Positions 20,879 to 31,647 of a stretch of 64,000 nt of DNA are shown one piece after another; position 1 is the stretch's first letter, and each line of letters opens with the position of its first letter. The DNA comes from Massariosphaeria phaeospora (taxonomy: Eukaryota > Ascomycota > Dothideomycetes > Pleosporales): NCBI GenBank assembly GCA_011032825.1, contig JAADJZ010000003.1:1736001-1800000 (forward strand), read 5' to 3'. Made by a program: the position numbers and the translations under genes. Below the pieces are notes generated by a model. That model did not search any database. It saw only the letters and a program-made list of their open reading frames with translations, and was not told the DNA's origin.

Positions 20879-21739
20879 ATGGCCGCCCGGAAGAGCGACG
20901 CCGCTCGCCGTGACGCAAAGCCCGACGATGCAGACGCGAGCCCCCTGGCCCACATGATGCGCGAGTTCGAAGAGCTGGTGTGGAGCTTCGAGACGAGCCT
21001 GCTGTGCTCGCTGGACCACGACGACAGCGACGACAGCCACCCCCATCTTTCGGAGCGTCGCGGGCCACGGAGAGAAGCCATTCGACACCAAGCCTGTCGC
21101 CTCGCCATCTCGGAGCTGAGCTCCAATTACCGCCGAAAACAGATCCGGCAGTCGCTGCACACCGCCGAGTCGCTCGCAAAGAACGTCGAAGAAGTGCTCC
21201 TCTCCTCTGCTACTGGCGGCCTCTTGGGCGAGGACCTGACGACAGTACACAATGGCCATTTTCGGCTGTATTCATCCGAGCTTTTCGAAATGTTAGGCCA
21301 ACCGACCGATCTTCGCTTCGGGACGTTGCGATTCCATGCGCACCCTTCAACCGCTAGCCTCGACGTAGTCTCTCTAGAGGGGGACGGTGATGATGATGCA
21401 AACCATACCTCCCATTTACCTTGGGTTTCTCTAGAGATGGCCCTCAACTCCTCCTTTTTTGTTGCCGACTCATTGGAAACCTTGCCTCTGCACGCCTTCC
21501 GGATGCCCGAAGAGCCGTCGTTACAAAACAGAGGAATTCTTAGCCGGAAACTAGACGATGGAGGCGCGTTTCCCGATTACGATTCCTGGCTGCTGTTCAC
21601 CTTCCTAGGGAACGGCTGTCTTAAGCTCGAAGTGCCCGTCGAGATGTGCGCCGATGTCTACGGCGGCCCCCTCGTCGGTCGAGAGAACGAGGAAGTCGTG
21701 TTCTGGGGTGTTTTTGTGGAAGATGAAGCTGTTCACTAG
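20879..21739 (+). CDS. Protein with the three-block C-terminal domain (gene 3 of 3)
   Basis: I chose the ATG at 20879 (CTCCAATGG context, then charged MAARKSDAARRD). The frame is open further upstream but only with Pro/Ser/Arg low complexity. The product has 286 residues. Residues 20-110 look helical (MMREFEELVWSFETSLL; KNVEEVLLSS). Then come FRLYS (128-132), a beta-rich-looking middle, FLGNGCL (242-248) and FWGVFVE (275-281). The GNG-to-FxGV spacing is 31 residues, exactly as in the 12869 gene. No named family is recognised and there is no signal peptide. It lacks the long disordered basic N-terminus of the other two, so it may represent the minimal form of the domain. Confidence 0.7.
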   Translation: MAARKSDAARRDAKPDDADASPLAHMMREFEELVWSFETSLLCSLDHDDSDDSHPHLSERRGPRREAIRHQACRLAISELSSNYRRKQIRQSLHTAESLAKNVEEVLLSSATGGLLGEDLTTVHNGHFRLYSSELFEMLGQPTDLRFGTLRFHAHPSTASLDVVSLEGDGDDDANHTSHLPWVSLEMALNSSFFVADSLETLPLHAFRMPEEPSLQNRGILSRKLDDGGAFPDYDSWLLFTFLGNGCLKLEVPVEMCADVYGGPLVGRENEEVVFWGVFVEDEAVH

Positions 21740-22717
21740 CATCGCATATTTGTTCCGGCGATTGGGAGTTGGGACTTGACGGTAGAGCGCAGGCTTGATT
21801 TATGGAGTTGGGCGCATGGATCGATCCGGCTGGGTGGTTCTGGTTGCCAGCCGGTCACGGACAAGAGTGCTCGGGCGGACAATGCACCCACGATTAACGA
21901 TTTTCTTTTTCTTTCGCCTCGTTTCGTTGATTTTTCTTCTGCTATCGGCCACAAGCAGCACGGACTCGCTTTGGTCCGTGTTATCGGTTTAACTTTACTG
22001 AGCCCAGTCGAGCCCTTTCCAAGACGGTACTTTGCTCGATCTGACTTTTCTATCTCCTGCGAAGCGGCATTTTGGTTGCATTGTTTCTTATTGAAAAGGC
22101 GGACGAGACGACGTGGCAAGGTGATAGACGAAGAGGGCGAGACGGGCGTAAAATTTCGGTTCGTAGTCTTGAAGCATGTACACCCGTAATGGTAGACGAG
22201 ATGCAATGCCTATAAGAATAGACGCAAGAAGTACGAGTACAGGCGAGAGTCTGGTATCTGTGTTCGCTGCGGTTGCTTCGCGAATTCGTTTCCGATGCGT
22301 ACCTAGGTAAGCCTTCACCTCTCTCAAGCCCTACTTGAACATTACCTAGTATACTAGATACAACAGAGCTTTGTAACGATGAAGTTAAACTGTCTGCCTA
22401 TTATTGAAACTTCATATGCTGTCATGAGGATCGCCCAAGTCTAGAACGCTGGAGCGGCTCACAAACTTGCCTCCAGGGCGCTGCCTAGGTATGCGGAAGG
22501 TGCAGCCGATCTCGCGTCGAGGCCCTAGTTCCGATTCGGTTCCGACTCGGAACTGACTGCCCATCCAACCTGGTACCTAAAACTTCGCCTTCACTCACTT
22601 GCCCCACTTTCTCAACCTCGACGTAATTTTCGTTTCGGCGCCTCTAGCCACTTACTCTCAAAACTCATCTCTACATTCGCATCCATACAACTCCTCTCCA
22701 ACACGCATAGTCACACG
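21740..22717. other. Intergenic; dispersed repeat inside
   Basis: No supported gene. Overlapping frames at 21736-22206 (minus) and 21776-22189 (plus) mirror one another and have no motifs. It includes a dispersed repeat (22283-22437) and then the C/T-rich leader of the 22718 gene. Confidence 0.45.
22283..22437. repeat. Dispersed repeat, second copy of the 1311 element's left end
   Basis: 22338-22374 matches the terminal repeat at 1311-1349 (ACATTACCTAGTATACTAG, then ATACAACAGAGCTTTGTA). The similarity continues to a GAGGATCGCC block at ~22437. The upstream AATTCGTTTCC block at 22283 is shared with the third copy at 32142, but not with the 1311 copy. Confidence 0.65.
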
Positions 22718-23638
22718 ATGCTGAGCTTGGGGGATTCCGTGGTCGCATCCAGAGAACAGTCCCAGAACCAGGCGATCAAGGGCGAAGTTGTCGAACAGCG
22801 CGGAAAAGCCACTGAGCGCGCGAACGATGAGCGGAAGAGGACCAAGGAGTCACGGCGGGTAGCCAATCGAGAGCGCCGTGATATGAAAAAGCTTGAACGT
22901 GGACTTCAAGGTCTAGGACTATCGTCAGGTGTGTACTAACGCTTTGACGATGGGAGCTTGCGCAGGTATACTTACAAACTAATACAGAATCCGCAAACGA
23001 GCATGGTGCCCAAGGCAGTCGGCCCTCCAGAGCCCGTGTCTACAGAGGTTAGTTAGGCCTACAGCTTACCGTGTAAACTTGCAATATATGCCAAACGCTG
23101 TCGGTGAGGTATACCCGGAGCTCCGATCAAGCTCCTGATATTGTTCTGGTCCACTGTCGTCACCTGCGAGCGTTGGTGAATATTGCAAGTTTATACGGTA
23201 AGTACTTATTGCAGAGCGTTAACTGACTGTTTAGCCAACCCCGTCCGTACCAAGAACGAGCGCAGGGACCGCATAAGCAATGATACCCGCAAGCGGATGG
23301 AAGAGATCGCGCGGGCTCAGGGACAGAGTGTGGGGCAGTTCTGGAAATCCTATGGAAAGGCCAAGAAGGAGATCAAGCGTAGTAGGAAGAAGGCGAACGA
23401 CCCCACACCGGTTCTGGGAATTCATGTGGAACAGTACAAGGTCATGCTAAAGGCCAGGTGGGAGGCGACTGAGGCTGAACGTTTGAGAGACCAGGAGGAA
23501 CGACGAAAAGCTGCAGAGGAGGATGCTGCTGATCTTCAAGAACTCCGCCAAGCAACAATGTTCGCCGAAACAAATCTGCGGGAAGAGAAGCAGCACTCCT
23601 ACGAAGTCCAGGAGGCTATGGCAAAGTTGGAGATCTGA
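22718..23638 (+). CDS. Hypothetical basic/coiled-coil protein, three exons
   Basis: Exons are 22718-22928, 22988-23047 and 23235-23638, giving 224 residues with phases matching at both joins. Intron 1 is 59 bp. Intron 2 is 187 bp because a 136 bp hairpin element sits inside it. The N-terminal exon is charged (RANDERKRTKESRRVANRERR, which faintly resembles a bZIP basic region but lacks the N-x-A-A-x-S-R core). The last exon is helical and rich in Lys/Arg/Glu (ARAQGQSVGQFWKSYGKAKK; EAERLRDQEERRKAAEEDA). I do not recognise a family. No signal peptide or membrane segment. A DNA-binding role is possible but unsupported. Confidence 0.55.
23066..23201. mobile_element. 136 bp hairpin (foldback) MITE inside an intron
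   Basis: TTACCGTGTAAACTTGCAATAT at the left end and its reverse complement at 23180-23201 differ at one of 22 positions. The complementarity continues inward less perfectly (CCAAACGCT against AGCGTTGG). It lies wholly within intron 2 of the 22718 gene. Removing it leaves 51 bp, a normal intron size here. Related decayed copies occur at 43.8-44.2 kb. Confidence 0.7.
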
Positions 23639-23699
23639 GAATGTGCTGCGAGATTGGTCCGAATGGCCGACCCAGGATGTCAGCTTTACAAGTCCTGTA

Positions 23700-23823
23700 C
23701 GGTTTTGCTACAAGGGCACGGTTTTGCTACGAGAACACCGACTTGCTAGGAAATCGCGGTCTTGCTACGAGATCACGGCTTTGCTACGAGATCACGGTTT
23801 TGCTACGAGAGCACGGTCTTGAC
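23700..23823. repeat. 19 bp tandem repeat (minisatellite), ~6.5 copies
   Basis: CGGTTTTGCTACGAGAnCA-type units of exactly 19 bp start at 23700, 23719, 23738, 23757, 23776 and 23795. A partial seventh unit follows. It lies just 3' of the stop at 23638. Because 19 is not a multiple of 3, every frame cycles; it is not coding. Confidence 0.85.
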
Positions 23824-24172
23824 CAAATATAGAATAATGCGGTCTTTGTAGAGTCTTCTACTACTTGCCAGGGTTATCAAGCTCTCAGTTATAGTACTGC
23901 TTACTAAATGGGAAAAGGCCGTGTCGGTCTCTTGACGCGTGAGCCAAGACTTCAAAGTAAGAGTGAATGCAACACACGTGATTCGAGCGGGCGCGTCGCT
24001 AGCGCAACGGCAACATATTCCCACAACAACACAGCTGAAAGTTTCGCCCCGCATCATACATAAACACTACCTCACCACCTTTACACTCCGTTCTGCCCTC
24101 GCTCTATTCAACAGCGCAACCACCTTCGCCCACCAAACGTCAAACCGCCGCCACTCCGCCTACGAGAGTTTA

Positions 24173-25838
24173 ATGCAGCCAAACGGTTATCTCGGTCAAC
24201 ATCAGAATTCACACCACCATCCGCCAAACATGGTCGGTCGTCGTGGATCTTACAGGGGCGGAAGGTATCGTGGCAATGGCCCGCCGCGAGGAGAGCTTCA
24301 GACTGGCGGCCGATTTCCAGTTGCGACCGCTCCGCCTTTCGTCCCCGAGCATGCCATGACCGGAGGGTTCATATCAGATGCTCCTCCGCTGATGCAGATC
24401 ACCAATTCTCAGAACCAGCCCTTTGGCGGACAATACGATCAAGCCTGGCTCCATAATGACCAAGGCGGCTTTCCTCCTCAACGAGTCGTATATACTGCTC
24501 CGGTCACCCCTCATGTCTATCGCCAGGTAAGTCGCTGTCTAGTCCGCTAATCAACTGTATCTTACTGACCTCAAAGACCATGAACGGTATGTCTCACTCT
24601 CCCATGCAATGGGCGAGCGCGGCACTGCCCATCTTGTCGGCGACGGCTCAACCTTTCACGCCCGACGTAGTGAAGGCAGCCTCAACCCAGACTAGTACCA
24701 TCGCTATGAACACTCGTAAGGGTACAAACGCACGCGGAGCTTCTCGTCTGACTAACATCTCGCAAGTGGACAAGGATGTTGCTCCGCAGCTCAAGTTCGA
24801 GAAGAGCATACCTTACCTCATCAACTGCATGGCGCGGACAGTCACTGCCGAGGAGCTTCAAAACTTCGACAAGATCCAGCACGACATCAAGAAGCGCGCC
24901 GTCCCCATCCAGATGATCAAGGAGCAGCTTGCATCCCAGCTTGTCGCCGAGTATGAGGCTGAGAAGGAGCAAGAGGAAGCCATAGCTGTGTATCACCGCC
25001 GCACCACCGCCCGGCTCGGCCAGCTGAGTGTGCACACCAACCCTGAGGTGCAGAAGGAGTACTATCGCGACGCAGCGCAGAGCATGAAGATGGCGTGCGA
25101 GCACCAGGACAAGGCGAGGAAGCATCGGGCCAAGGTCGAGAAGCTGCGGAGTGCGGTCGACGAGCGCTACAATGAGCTGTACGACCTGCAAGTCGAGTTC
25201 CACCAGACCATGCACGCGCAGATCAAGGCCATACTGCACAAGGCGTCGGACGAGCCGAAGAAGGACGAGGACGTTGTAAGCGACGCTACGGTCAAAGACA
25301 AGAGTGACGCGAAAGTGGAGAAGGGTGTGCGAAACATGAGTAGTAGCGGTGCCAAGGCAACCAACGGTGCGAAGAAGATGGAAACCATCGACGAGGGCGA
25401 CGCTGGTACAACCAAGGAGAAAGGTAAGCCAAGCGCTCCAAGTCTGCAAAGACTGACTCAGCATAACAAACAAGAGTGCTAACTAACATACGCAAAGGCG
25501 CGAAGACCCAGACGACCGGCAAGGCCACCATCGACAAGAGCAATGGCGCGGCAGATTCGCAGAAGGGTGCGAAGACGCAGGGCGGCGGCAAGAAGGCCGG
25601 CAATGACACCACGGCCGGCGACGATGGCGACGACGAAGCCAAGCAGAAGAAGAGGACCAACAACCATTCTATGAGGAACAAGAGGAAGATGAGCGGTAGT
25701 AAGGGTCAAGGACAGGGCCAAGGACAAGGACAAGACCAAGACAACGGTCGCGATCATGGTGCTGGTGCTGGTGCTGGTGCTGGTGCAGGAAAAGGTCAAG
25801 GACAAGCACACGGCCACGCTCCCCAGGCACGCGCCTAA
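24173..25838 (+). CDS. Hypothetical RGG/low-complexity protein with central coiled coil, three exons
   Basis: Exons are 24173-24526, 24577-25423 and 25498-25838, giving 513 residues. Introns are 50 and 74 bp with GTAAGT/GTAAGC donors, and phases match. The start is the ATG at 24173 (MQPNGYLG). An RGG-like patch (GRRGSYRGGRYRGNGPPRGE) at about 22-41 suggests RNA association. Residues ~200-340 are strongly helical and charged (for example YEAEKEQEEAIAVYHRR). The C-terminus is low complexity: Lys/Gly-rich, then GQ repeats and a GA repeat of five units. Family not recognised. Nuclear or cytoplasmic RNA granule association is plausible inference from composition only. Confidence 0.6.
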
Positions 25839-26701
25839 GCTCTCTTCCTCAAGGGCTCAGCCTGCTTGTGCTGCCGTCCTCCCACTTTGTTGGACTCTCT
25901 ACAATCTGATTCTGACCTGACCTGGCCTGACCTGGCCTCTTGCCTCAACGGCAACGCATGTCCACTTGGATAAGGGAAAGCCGTCCGATGCCTCGGCATC
26001 GATGACCGCGCCCAAATGCGATTTTTTTGCGTACAGCGAAGCTAGCTATAGCTGAAGGAAATGAATGAAACCATAATCTGATGTTGAAATTGAAGCTTCT
26101 TATCGTGTGATTGTGATTGTGATTGTGACTGTGACTGTATAAATGACTGGTCGAAAATTGTAGAGTATACAGTTGTGGAAAGCCCCAAGAACCGTGGAAA
26201 CGAGTGTAGTGGTGACATATATGCGGCGTGTTGGAATACAGGCAGAGAGAGGTAGGTTAGGACATCGAGGTTGGCCAAAGGCCTACGAAGCCGTCCAAGG
26301 GCTTACACAATCCTCTTTTGTATGCTCCTGAAGGACACCTACGTCCTCGAGGGATGAGCTGATTACTGGAGCCTCGCATCCCCACGCTTCCAGCGCGCAT
26401 GCGGCTCCCTCATGCCTTGGGCCAGTGTCAGCCACCCAAAAGTGAAGCAACACCGCCACCATCCCAGCAGCCACAAGCCAGTCACCCACCCATGACGTAA
26501 CCGCTTAACTCGATGACACCACCATGAGATCAGTCAACACACACGCGCGCGCGTCTGCCCGGAACCCCGTTCCCGGAAATTGCCGCGCCTATCCTCGTAG
26601 CCCCACCCTGCCGCTCGTTCCCAAAAAAAACCCTTTTTACCCTACTATATATAATTAAATCTTGAGCAATTCCTCAACTAACAAACACAGGTCTACAAAA
26701 A
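25839..26701. other. Intergenic with short simple repeats
   Basis: Contains CTGACCTGGC-type repeats at 25915-25938 and a TGATTG/TGACTG microsatellite at 26107-26140. No motif-bearing gene. Minus-strand frames at 26042-26278 and 26283-26489 are simple-sequence or composition artefacts. Confidence 0.4.
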
Positions 26702-26820
26702 AGCCGCTACAGAGCAGTTTGGTGAGGGCCATGACCTGAACGGGCTGATAATAGGTCATGGGGCGACGGTCTTGGGTTCAAATCCCGCCGTCGCTGGCTC
26801 AGCAGCTGCTCTGACTGGCT
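26702..26820 (+). ncRNA. Candidate structured RNA with tRNA-like B box
   Basis: Three helices nest cleanly. A closing stem pairs AGCC plus CAGAGCAG (26702-26705, 26710-26717) with CTGCTCTG plus GGCT (26806-26813, 26817-26820). A perfect 9 bp hairpin joins 26729-26737 to 26753-26761. A 7 bp hairpin joins 26763-26769 to 26788-26794 and encloses GGGTTCAAATCCC. GGTTCAAATCC (26775-26785) matches the Pol III B-box consensus, and T5 and T7 runs follow at 26850 and 26859. It does not fold as a standard tRNA. It may be a Pol III ncRNA or a SINE head. It is plus strand by promoter logic only. Confidence 0.4.
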
Positions 26821-27057
26821 TCCCCAGGTACGTATTCCCCTCCCCCTTCTTTTTGCAGTTTTTTTAAAATCTTTTAGTGCTTAATTAAATAGATAGATAG
26901 AATAGGACAGTGTGACGGGGGGCATGAAGAGATTTTGAGTCTTGCTAGTTTGCAGGTGTGTATGATGGTTTTGGTCTTTTGCAGTCTTGTCTGATAAGAG
27001 GCTGGGTACTTTGATGGTTTACATAGTAATAGAGATAGTAGATATGGAAGGTGCTTT

Positions 27058-28898
27058 TTACAGGTGGGCTTTCAGTTTCTCGTTCTGGCGAAAGCGCTTT
27101 GGCCATATGCCCTGCTTGCCAGGTGATAGGATGCCGTTTGGATCGAGCGCATCCTTGATTGTTTCGATGAAGCGGCGATAGGCGTGGTCGTTGAAGTCGT
27201 AGAGTGATGCTACAAGATCTATGTGTATCGTTAGCACAAGACACCCCTTATAGATGGGAATGTGAGCTGTGGCTTTACCCATGGTGTTGATATGGCTCCT
27301 GTACTTGCTGTATCCACGTTTCCGGCCTTCCTCGAAGAGGTTCCGGAATATAATTTGGACGGCTTGTCGGTGCGCGATGTTCGTCTTGTCGAAGGTCATC
27401 ATGTTGACGAAGATGACGTGTCGCTCGTGCATGAAGAAGTCGCAGAATAGATCGAAACCTTCGGCTTCGCAGACCCTGGTTCTATGTCAATATGCTGGAT
27501 CCCGAAGGCACGTCTGATGACAGTGATGGGAAGAGATTGCGAGACGTACTTCTTCGCCGTTTTAACCCATTCTAATACAGTCTTTCCACTCGACGGGATG
27601 ATTGGGCTGTAATCGTAATGGGCGCCGATTCCCCCTCCTTTCTTCGGCAGCCTGAACTTCACCATGGGTAAACTCCAAAGACTTGGAACACCCACAAAGA
27701 AGCCACCTTGTTGCTCTGGCACGCTCGTGGGGTCTAACGTCTCGCCATCTTCTGTGGAGAATATATCCCCGTTCAACCTGCCCTTTGGCGCCTTCTTCGC
27801 CACAATTTTCTTCAGCTCATTAAAATGCGCCTGAACAACATCTTTCGCCCCGTATAAACCGAATTTTGCATTCCAGTATCCAATACCTAGCTGCTTTTGG
27901 AGTTCTTTGAGGCGCCACTCGGGGATCGCTCCTGCTTCTGGCCACAGTTCTTCCCGTTTGCCCATCATCCCGAGCCATTCTACAAGATTAGAGACGTAGA
28001 CTGTGTTGGGTAGGAGGCCGTCACGCCGGAGGGGACCGAAGACGTCGACAATGGTTTCCACGTCTTCGAAGTCGGGCATGTCGAAGGTGCAGGACATGTA
28101 TGCTTGAGGGGCTGGTGTAAGCCATATGCCGAGTTTGGTTACGATGCCGAGATTCGATTGGAGGAATAACCCTTCGATTGATGGACCGAATGTAAATTTA
28201 GAAAGATGCGAAGATGGTGATCCAGAGACGGCGAATTGACCTGTCCGCACTAAGTCCCCGTTTGCGAGCATAGCCTCGACACCGCAAAGATGCTGGTGAT
28301 GTGTTGCCGTAGGTGTGAAGCCTGTCCCCCGATCCAGAGTATTGCCAACGATCGATCCCCAGCCCAGAGATGGTACAGATGGCCAGACTTTGAGTTTGTG
28401 CTTGACACAGTAGTCGTACAAGTCCGTGAATGTGACACCAGGTTCCACGACGGCATAGGCGTATTCGCCACTGATTTCGATGATCTTGTTCATGCGATGT
28501 AGATCCAATGCTATTGAGCCGTTGACGCGAGGAGCTGGGCCACCGTACCCGAGGTTTTTCCCTATTGAGAATGTCCACACGGGAATATTATATTCATTTG
28601 AAACTTTCAACACTTTCCTCAACTCTTCGACGTTCTTCGGTCTGACAGCTGCACTCGGCATCTTGCGTTTTCCTTCTGCCTCCCCTAGCTCATACGGATC
28701 GATGTACTCGACCAGGTTATCGCCCTGCAACACTTGCTCGTGGCCCACAATCGCCATGTACTGCATGATGGCCGTGTCAAATGCATATCGCGTAACGTCT
28801 GGCGGTAGTACCGGCTCCAATGGCACTGTTATCGAGTCCTTGAAGAGATTGTAGTGCGTCGACTGGTACTCCAGGTCTGTGTAGATGGGCAATGGCAT
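27058..28898 (-). CDS. Vanillyl-alcohol-oxidase-type FAD-linked oxidase
   Basis: Exons are complement(27550-28898), complement(27279-27475) and complement(27058-27218), giving 568 residues. The 74 bp and 60 bp introns were placed from family continuity; the second is a multiple of 3 and can be read through by mistake. VAO and 4-cresol dehydrogenase relatives oxidise para-substituted phenols, using FAD held by a PCMH-type domain. The FAD-binding block has SIGKNLGYGGPAPR (about 112-125), VEPGVTFTDLY and NTLDRGTGFTP. The C-terminal half is the cap domain, and the end DPNGILSPGKQGIWP (about 545-559) is characteristic. There is no signal peptide. The start is the ATG at 28898; an upstream TTG-started extension is unlikely. 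Likely role is lignin-phenol catabolism; the substrate is unknown. Confidence 0.88.
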
Positions 28899-30371
28899 AT
28901 TGAGCGGTTGATCGATGTGAAGAACGGAAGCAATTGGAAGATGCCAATCAGATCTCCTTACGCCCCCTTCAGGCGCCGTACAAGTATGTATAGGTAGCAA
29001 CAATGCTGCGGTCTAGATCCCGAAACGCGAGGCGAGACGCATGGGGTAGATTTTCCCCACATGCGGAGAAGACCCCACATCTCCAATAATCGACTTCGTT
29101 TCCTCCAAAGCTTTACCTTTGCCAACTTCCGATGATTGAAGATATCTATATGATGGGGCGACCTGGAAGGGAGACATTCTGTTGATGATGATGATGAAGA
29201 GGAAGGGAGGAAGGGAGGAAGGGGTCGTCAATCCTCAGCTGAGTTCAAAGTCCTAGCGGCAAATCTTCCGGCCCCGCCTTCCTTCCCACTTTGACGCAAA
29301 CATTCGATCGTGACCTCAACGTTCATCAACAAAGCACAAGATTGCATTCAGCAACAGATGTTTGGAAAGAGAATCGTGAACCCCTACTGAACATACACCG
29401 TTATACTGGAATTCGCTCGTACATTTATATCGTCGCTGGAGGTTCCTGACGAGCTGACGGAAAGCAGCCGAAGAGCCACATACACGCTGTAAGCATGGTA
29501 ACTGCGTCCCTAAGCCCCGGGTTTATACAGTGACTCTGGGTGAAAGACGTGATCGAGATCTGTCTGGGTTCCAGCGGGACGAAATAGCTTTTATCAGTCG
29601 CAATGTTCGAAGTCGTCGTTCCAACATTACCTAGCCAAAAGTGGGAGTGCTTGGATACTGAAGAGCAGACAGTGCCGTCTATGCGCAGTGTACTACTTAC
29701 TATGTCATGATGCTATGAAGGCTTCTACTCAACCATCGAGCTAAAAGACTGAGTTCACCCAAGGCCATCTCCCTGTGGACAGCCTTGGCTGGCGCTTTAT
29801 GCTGGACCTCATGCCGCCCCATGCCCGAACAAGTAACACCCGTAAGATCTAAAAATGCGGACTTATGTGCCATCCCGGCACAGCACCATGTAAACTTGCG
29901 ACATCCGGAAGTGTCGAAGACAGCACTAGGACTGCACTAGCCCAAGTCCAGCATACCACAGATACGGCGTAGAGCTTGGGCTGCCACCTATGGTAGTACA
30001 AATCGAACACGTCGTTTCAAATCTGACAACTGCCCGCAAGTGGGAGAGGAACTAAATAAATGGTATGATGCAATGCGCACGATGCAAAGAATTTATTGAT
30101 ACTTATGTATTGGCTACAGACAGGTTTCTCTCACACTTCGCCTGTTTGTTGCAAACTTGGCAGCCACTAAAAGGAAGCTACCCGTATAGCCACCTTAGAG
30201 TCGAAGAAAATGAACCAAGAGATATGCAGAGCTAGTTTCCTCTGGGTCTCTGCTCTGTATCCGCAAAAATACTAACTTCTTGCCTCTATTGCATATCCTG
30301 ATTAACAACCGTTCAAGATGTACGGTTCAACCAGCCATGGGCAACGTGGCAAAACCCATTTGAGGTCTCAT
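28899..30371. other. Intergenic, nothing recognised
   Basis: This is upstream DNA of the oxidase and downstream DNA of the next minus-strand gene. Short frames (for example 29013-29231 minus) have no motif. A GGAAGGGAGGAAGGG purine run lies near 29204-29222. Confidence 0.4.
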
Positions 30372-31647
30372 TTAGAACTTCCATTTCTTGCGGGCGACAG
30401 TGGTAGGAATATCGTAGTGCTCCATGATTTCAGGGGCTGTCCCTTGCCGAGCAGGCGCAGCAGGCCTAACATGGTCGCTACCGCTGGTGAGTCTAGCATC
30501 CTTTCTGTCTCCGAACTTGACTGGCACCTGAGTAGAGCGGCCATTTGTAAATGGCGTACAACTACCTGCCTTGAACGGTGTCTTAGGAACTGTTTCGATT
30601 TCGGAAGGATGTTCAGTTGGAGGACCTTCCGACACCGCTGGAGCAAATGACGTCGTGGCCAAAGTACCTGGCGGCATCTCCGTTTTGTCGCCGAGCGGAA
30701 CGCGTTTGGTCGCAATTGTAGCACGGTGCCTTGGGTTCGAAGGAGCTAATCGTGGCGGCGCAGTGAGTGGACGAATGTGTAGAGTAGCTGATATTGCTGC
30801 GCTAGGTAACTTCTTTGGCGCTTGTGTGGAGTTCGTATCTTGGACTGGAATACGAAGGACAGCGAGACGTTCGGACAAAGGATCGGAGATATTCTCATCC
30901 TGCTTGTTGTTGGTTACGTGCTGCTGGGCTGAAGTCGGCCACTCCTCTTCCACTAGTTGACGAAGGATTGTTGTTTTTCGTACGCTCAAGGCATTCAATT
31001 CCCCAATCAATTTTGCTCTCTCAACTTCAATGGATTGTAATTGTCGGATGAACTCCGATCGAGTGCCACCCACAGAAGCCGCGAGAGCAGGAATACGAGG
31101 CGGCTGAGGGGTGTTTTTAGGCAATAGCCTGCTCACCGACGGGTCTGACTTGGATCGTGAATGGAGACCAATGGCAACAAGTTTTACTGTGGGAAGATAT
31201 GGTGGGTCGTCTTGAGGCCTTGAATGTTCGCGGGGTATGTTTGGATGTTGCGTGATGCTCTGTGATGAATTGTATGCTTAGCTTTTGATGTGCGATCTGC
31301 GCATACTCAAACACGTACATCATCCTTGAAGACAATGACCTTTTCCAAGTCAGTTTGTCGCTTTGGTTGGTAGTTGCTACGCGAGGTATGTGAAGAGGTC
31401 GTTGCGTGGGGCCCGATAGACGAAAGCCCGATGTCAACTTCGAGAGTCACCATGTGAGGAGCGTTAGGAGACGGTGTACCAGTAGTCTGCTGCCAGTGGA
31501 TTAAATGATTGAGCGTTAGATACGATTCCTCGAAGAACCACTTACGCTACCAGCTACTTTCAGTTCTTCAAGTTCCTTGATGGCCGCCGATTCTTCCAGA
31601 TCCACGTCCGAATCAGATAAGCGGGGCCAACTCCGCACAGATCGCAT
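30372..31647 (-). CDS. Hypothetical protein with central coiled coil, three exons
   Basis: Exons are complement(31546-31647), complement(31319-31489) and complement(30372-31259), giving 386 residues. The 56 and 59 bp introns have GTAAGT/GTACGT donors and both joins are phase 0. The start MRSVRSWPRLSD precedes an acidic helix (ESAAIKELEELK). The second exon ends in DLEKVIVFKDD. A coiled coil lies at about 145-185 (SEFIRQLQSIEVERAKLI). The rest is Ser/Pro/Thr-rich and basic, with several TP sites, and ends VARKKWKF. I do not recognise it. The layout (acidic N-terminus, coiled coil, disordered basic tail with TP sites) is common in cell-cycle and kinetochore proteins, but that is only a guess. 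The GTG at 31136 is not the start. Confidence 0.6.

Noticed and set aside
19754..21259. A 501-codon minus-strand gene
   Set aside because: It lies across GC-rich promoter DNA and antisense to the 20879 gene. The translation is Ala/Arg/Pro low complexity with no motif, and several other frames here are equally open.
21736..22206. Mirror frames on both strands after the 20879 gene
   Set aside because: Both are motif-free and complementary to each other. Neither has promoter or splice evidence.
23700..23823. CRISPR array
   Set aside because: Units are contiguous 19 bp tandem copies without spacers, in a eukaryotic genome.
26702..26820. A nuclear tRNA gene
   Set aside because: The B box is good, but the seven bases after the putative T-arm (26789-26795) have no complementary acceptor strand 70-110 nt upstream. 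The helices that do form are not a cloverleaf.
27476..27549. A frameshift in the VAO-type oxidase
   Set aside because: The apparent shift disappears when a 74 bp intron with donor GTACGT and acceptor ACCAG is removed. The joined sequence (TAKKVCEAEGFD) fits the family without a gap.
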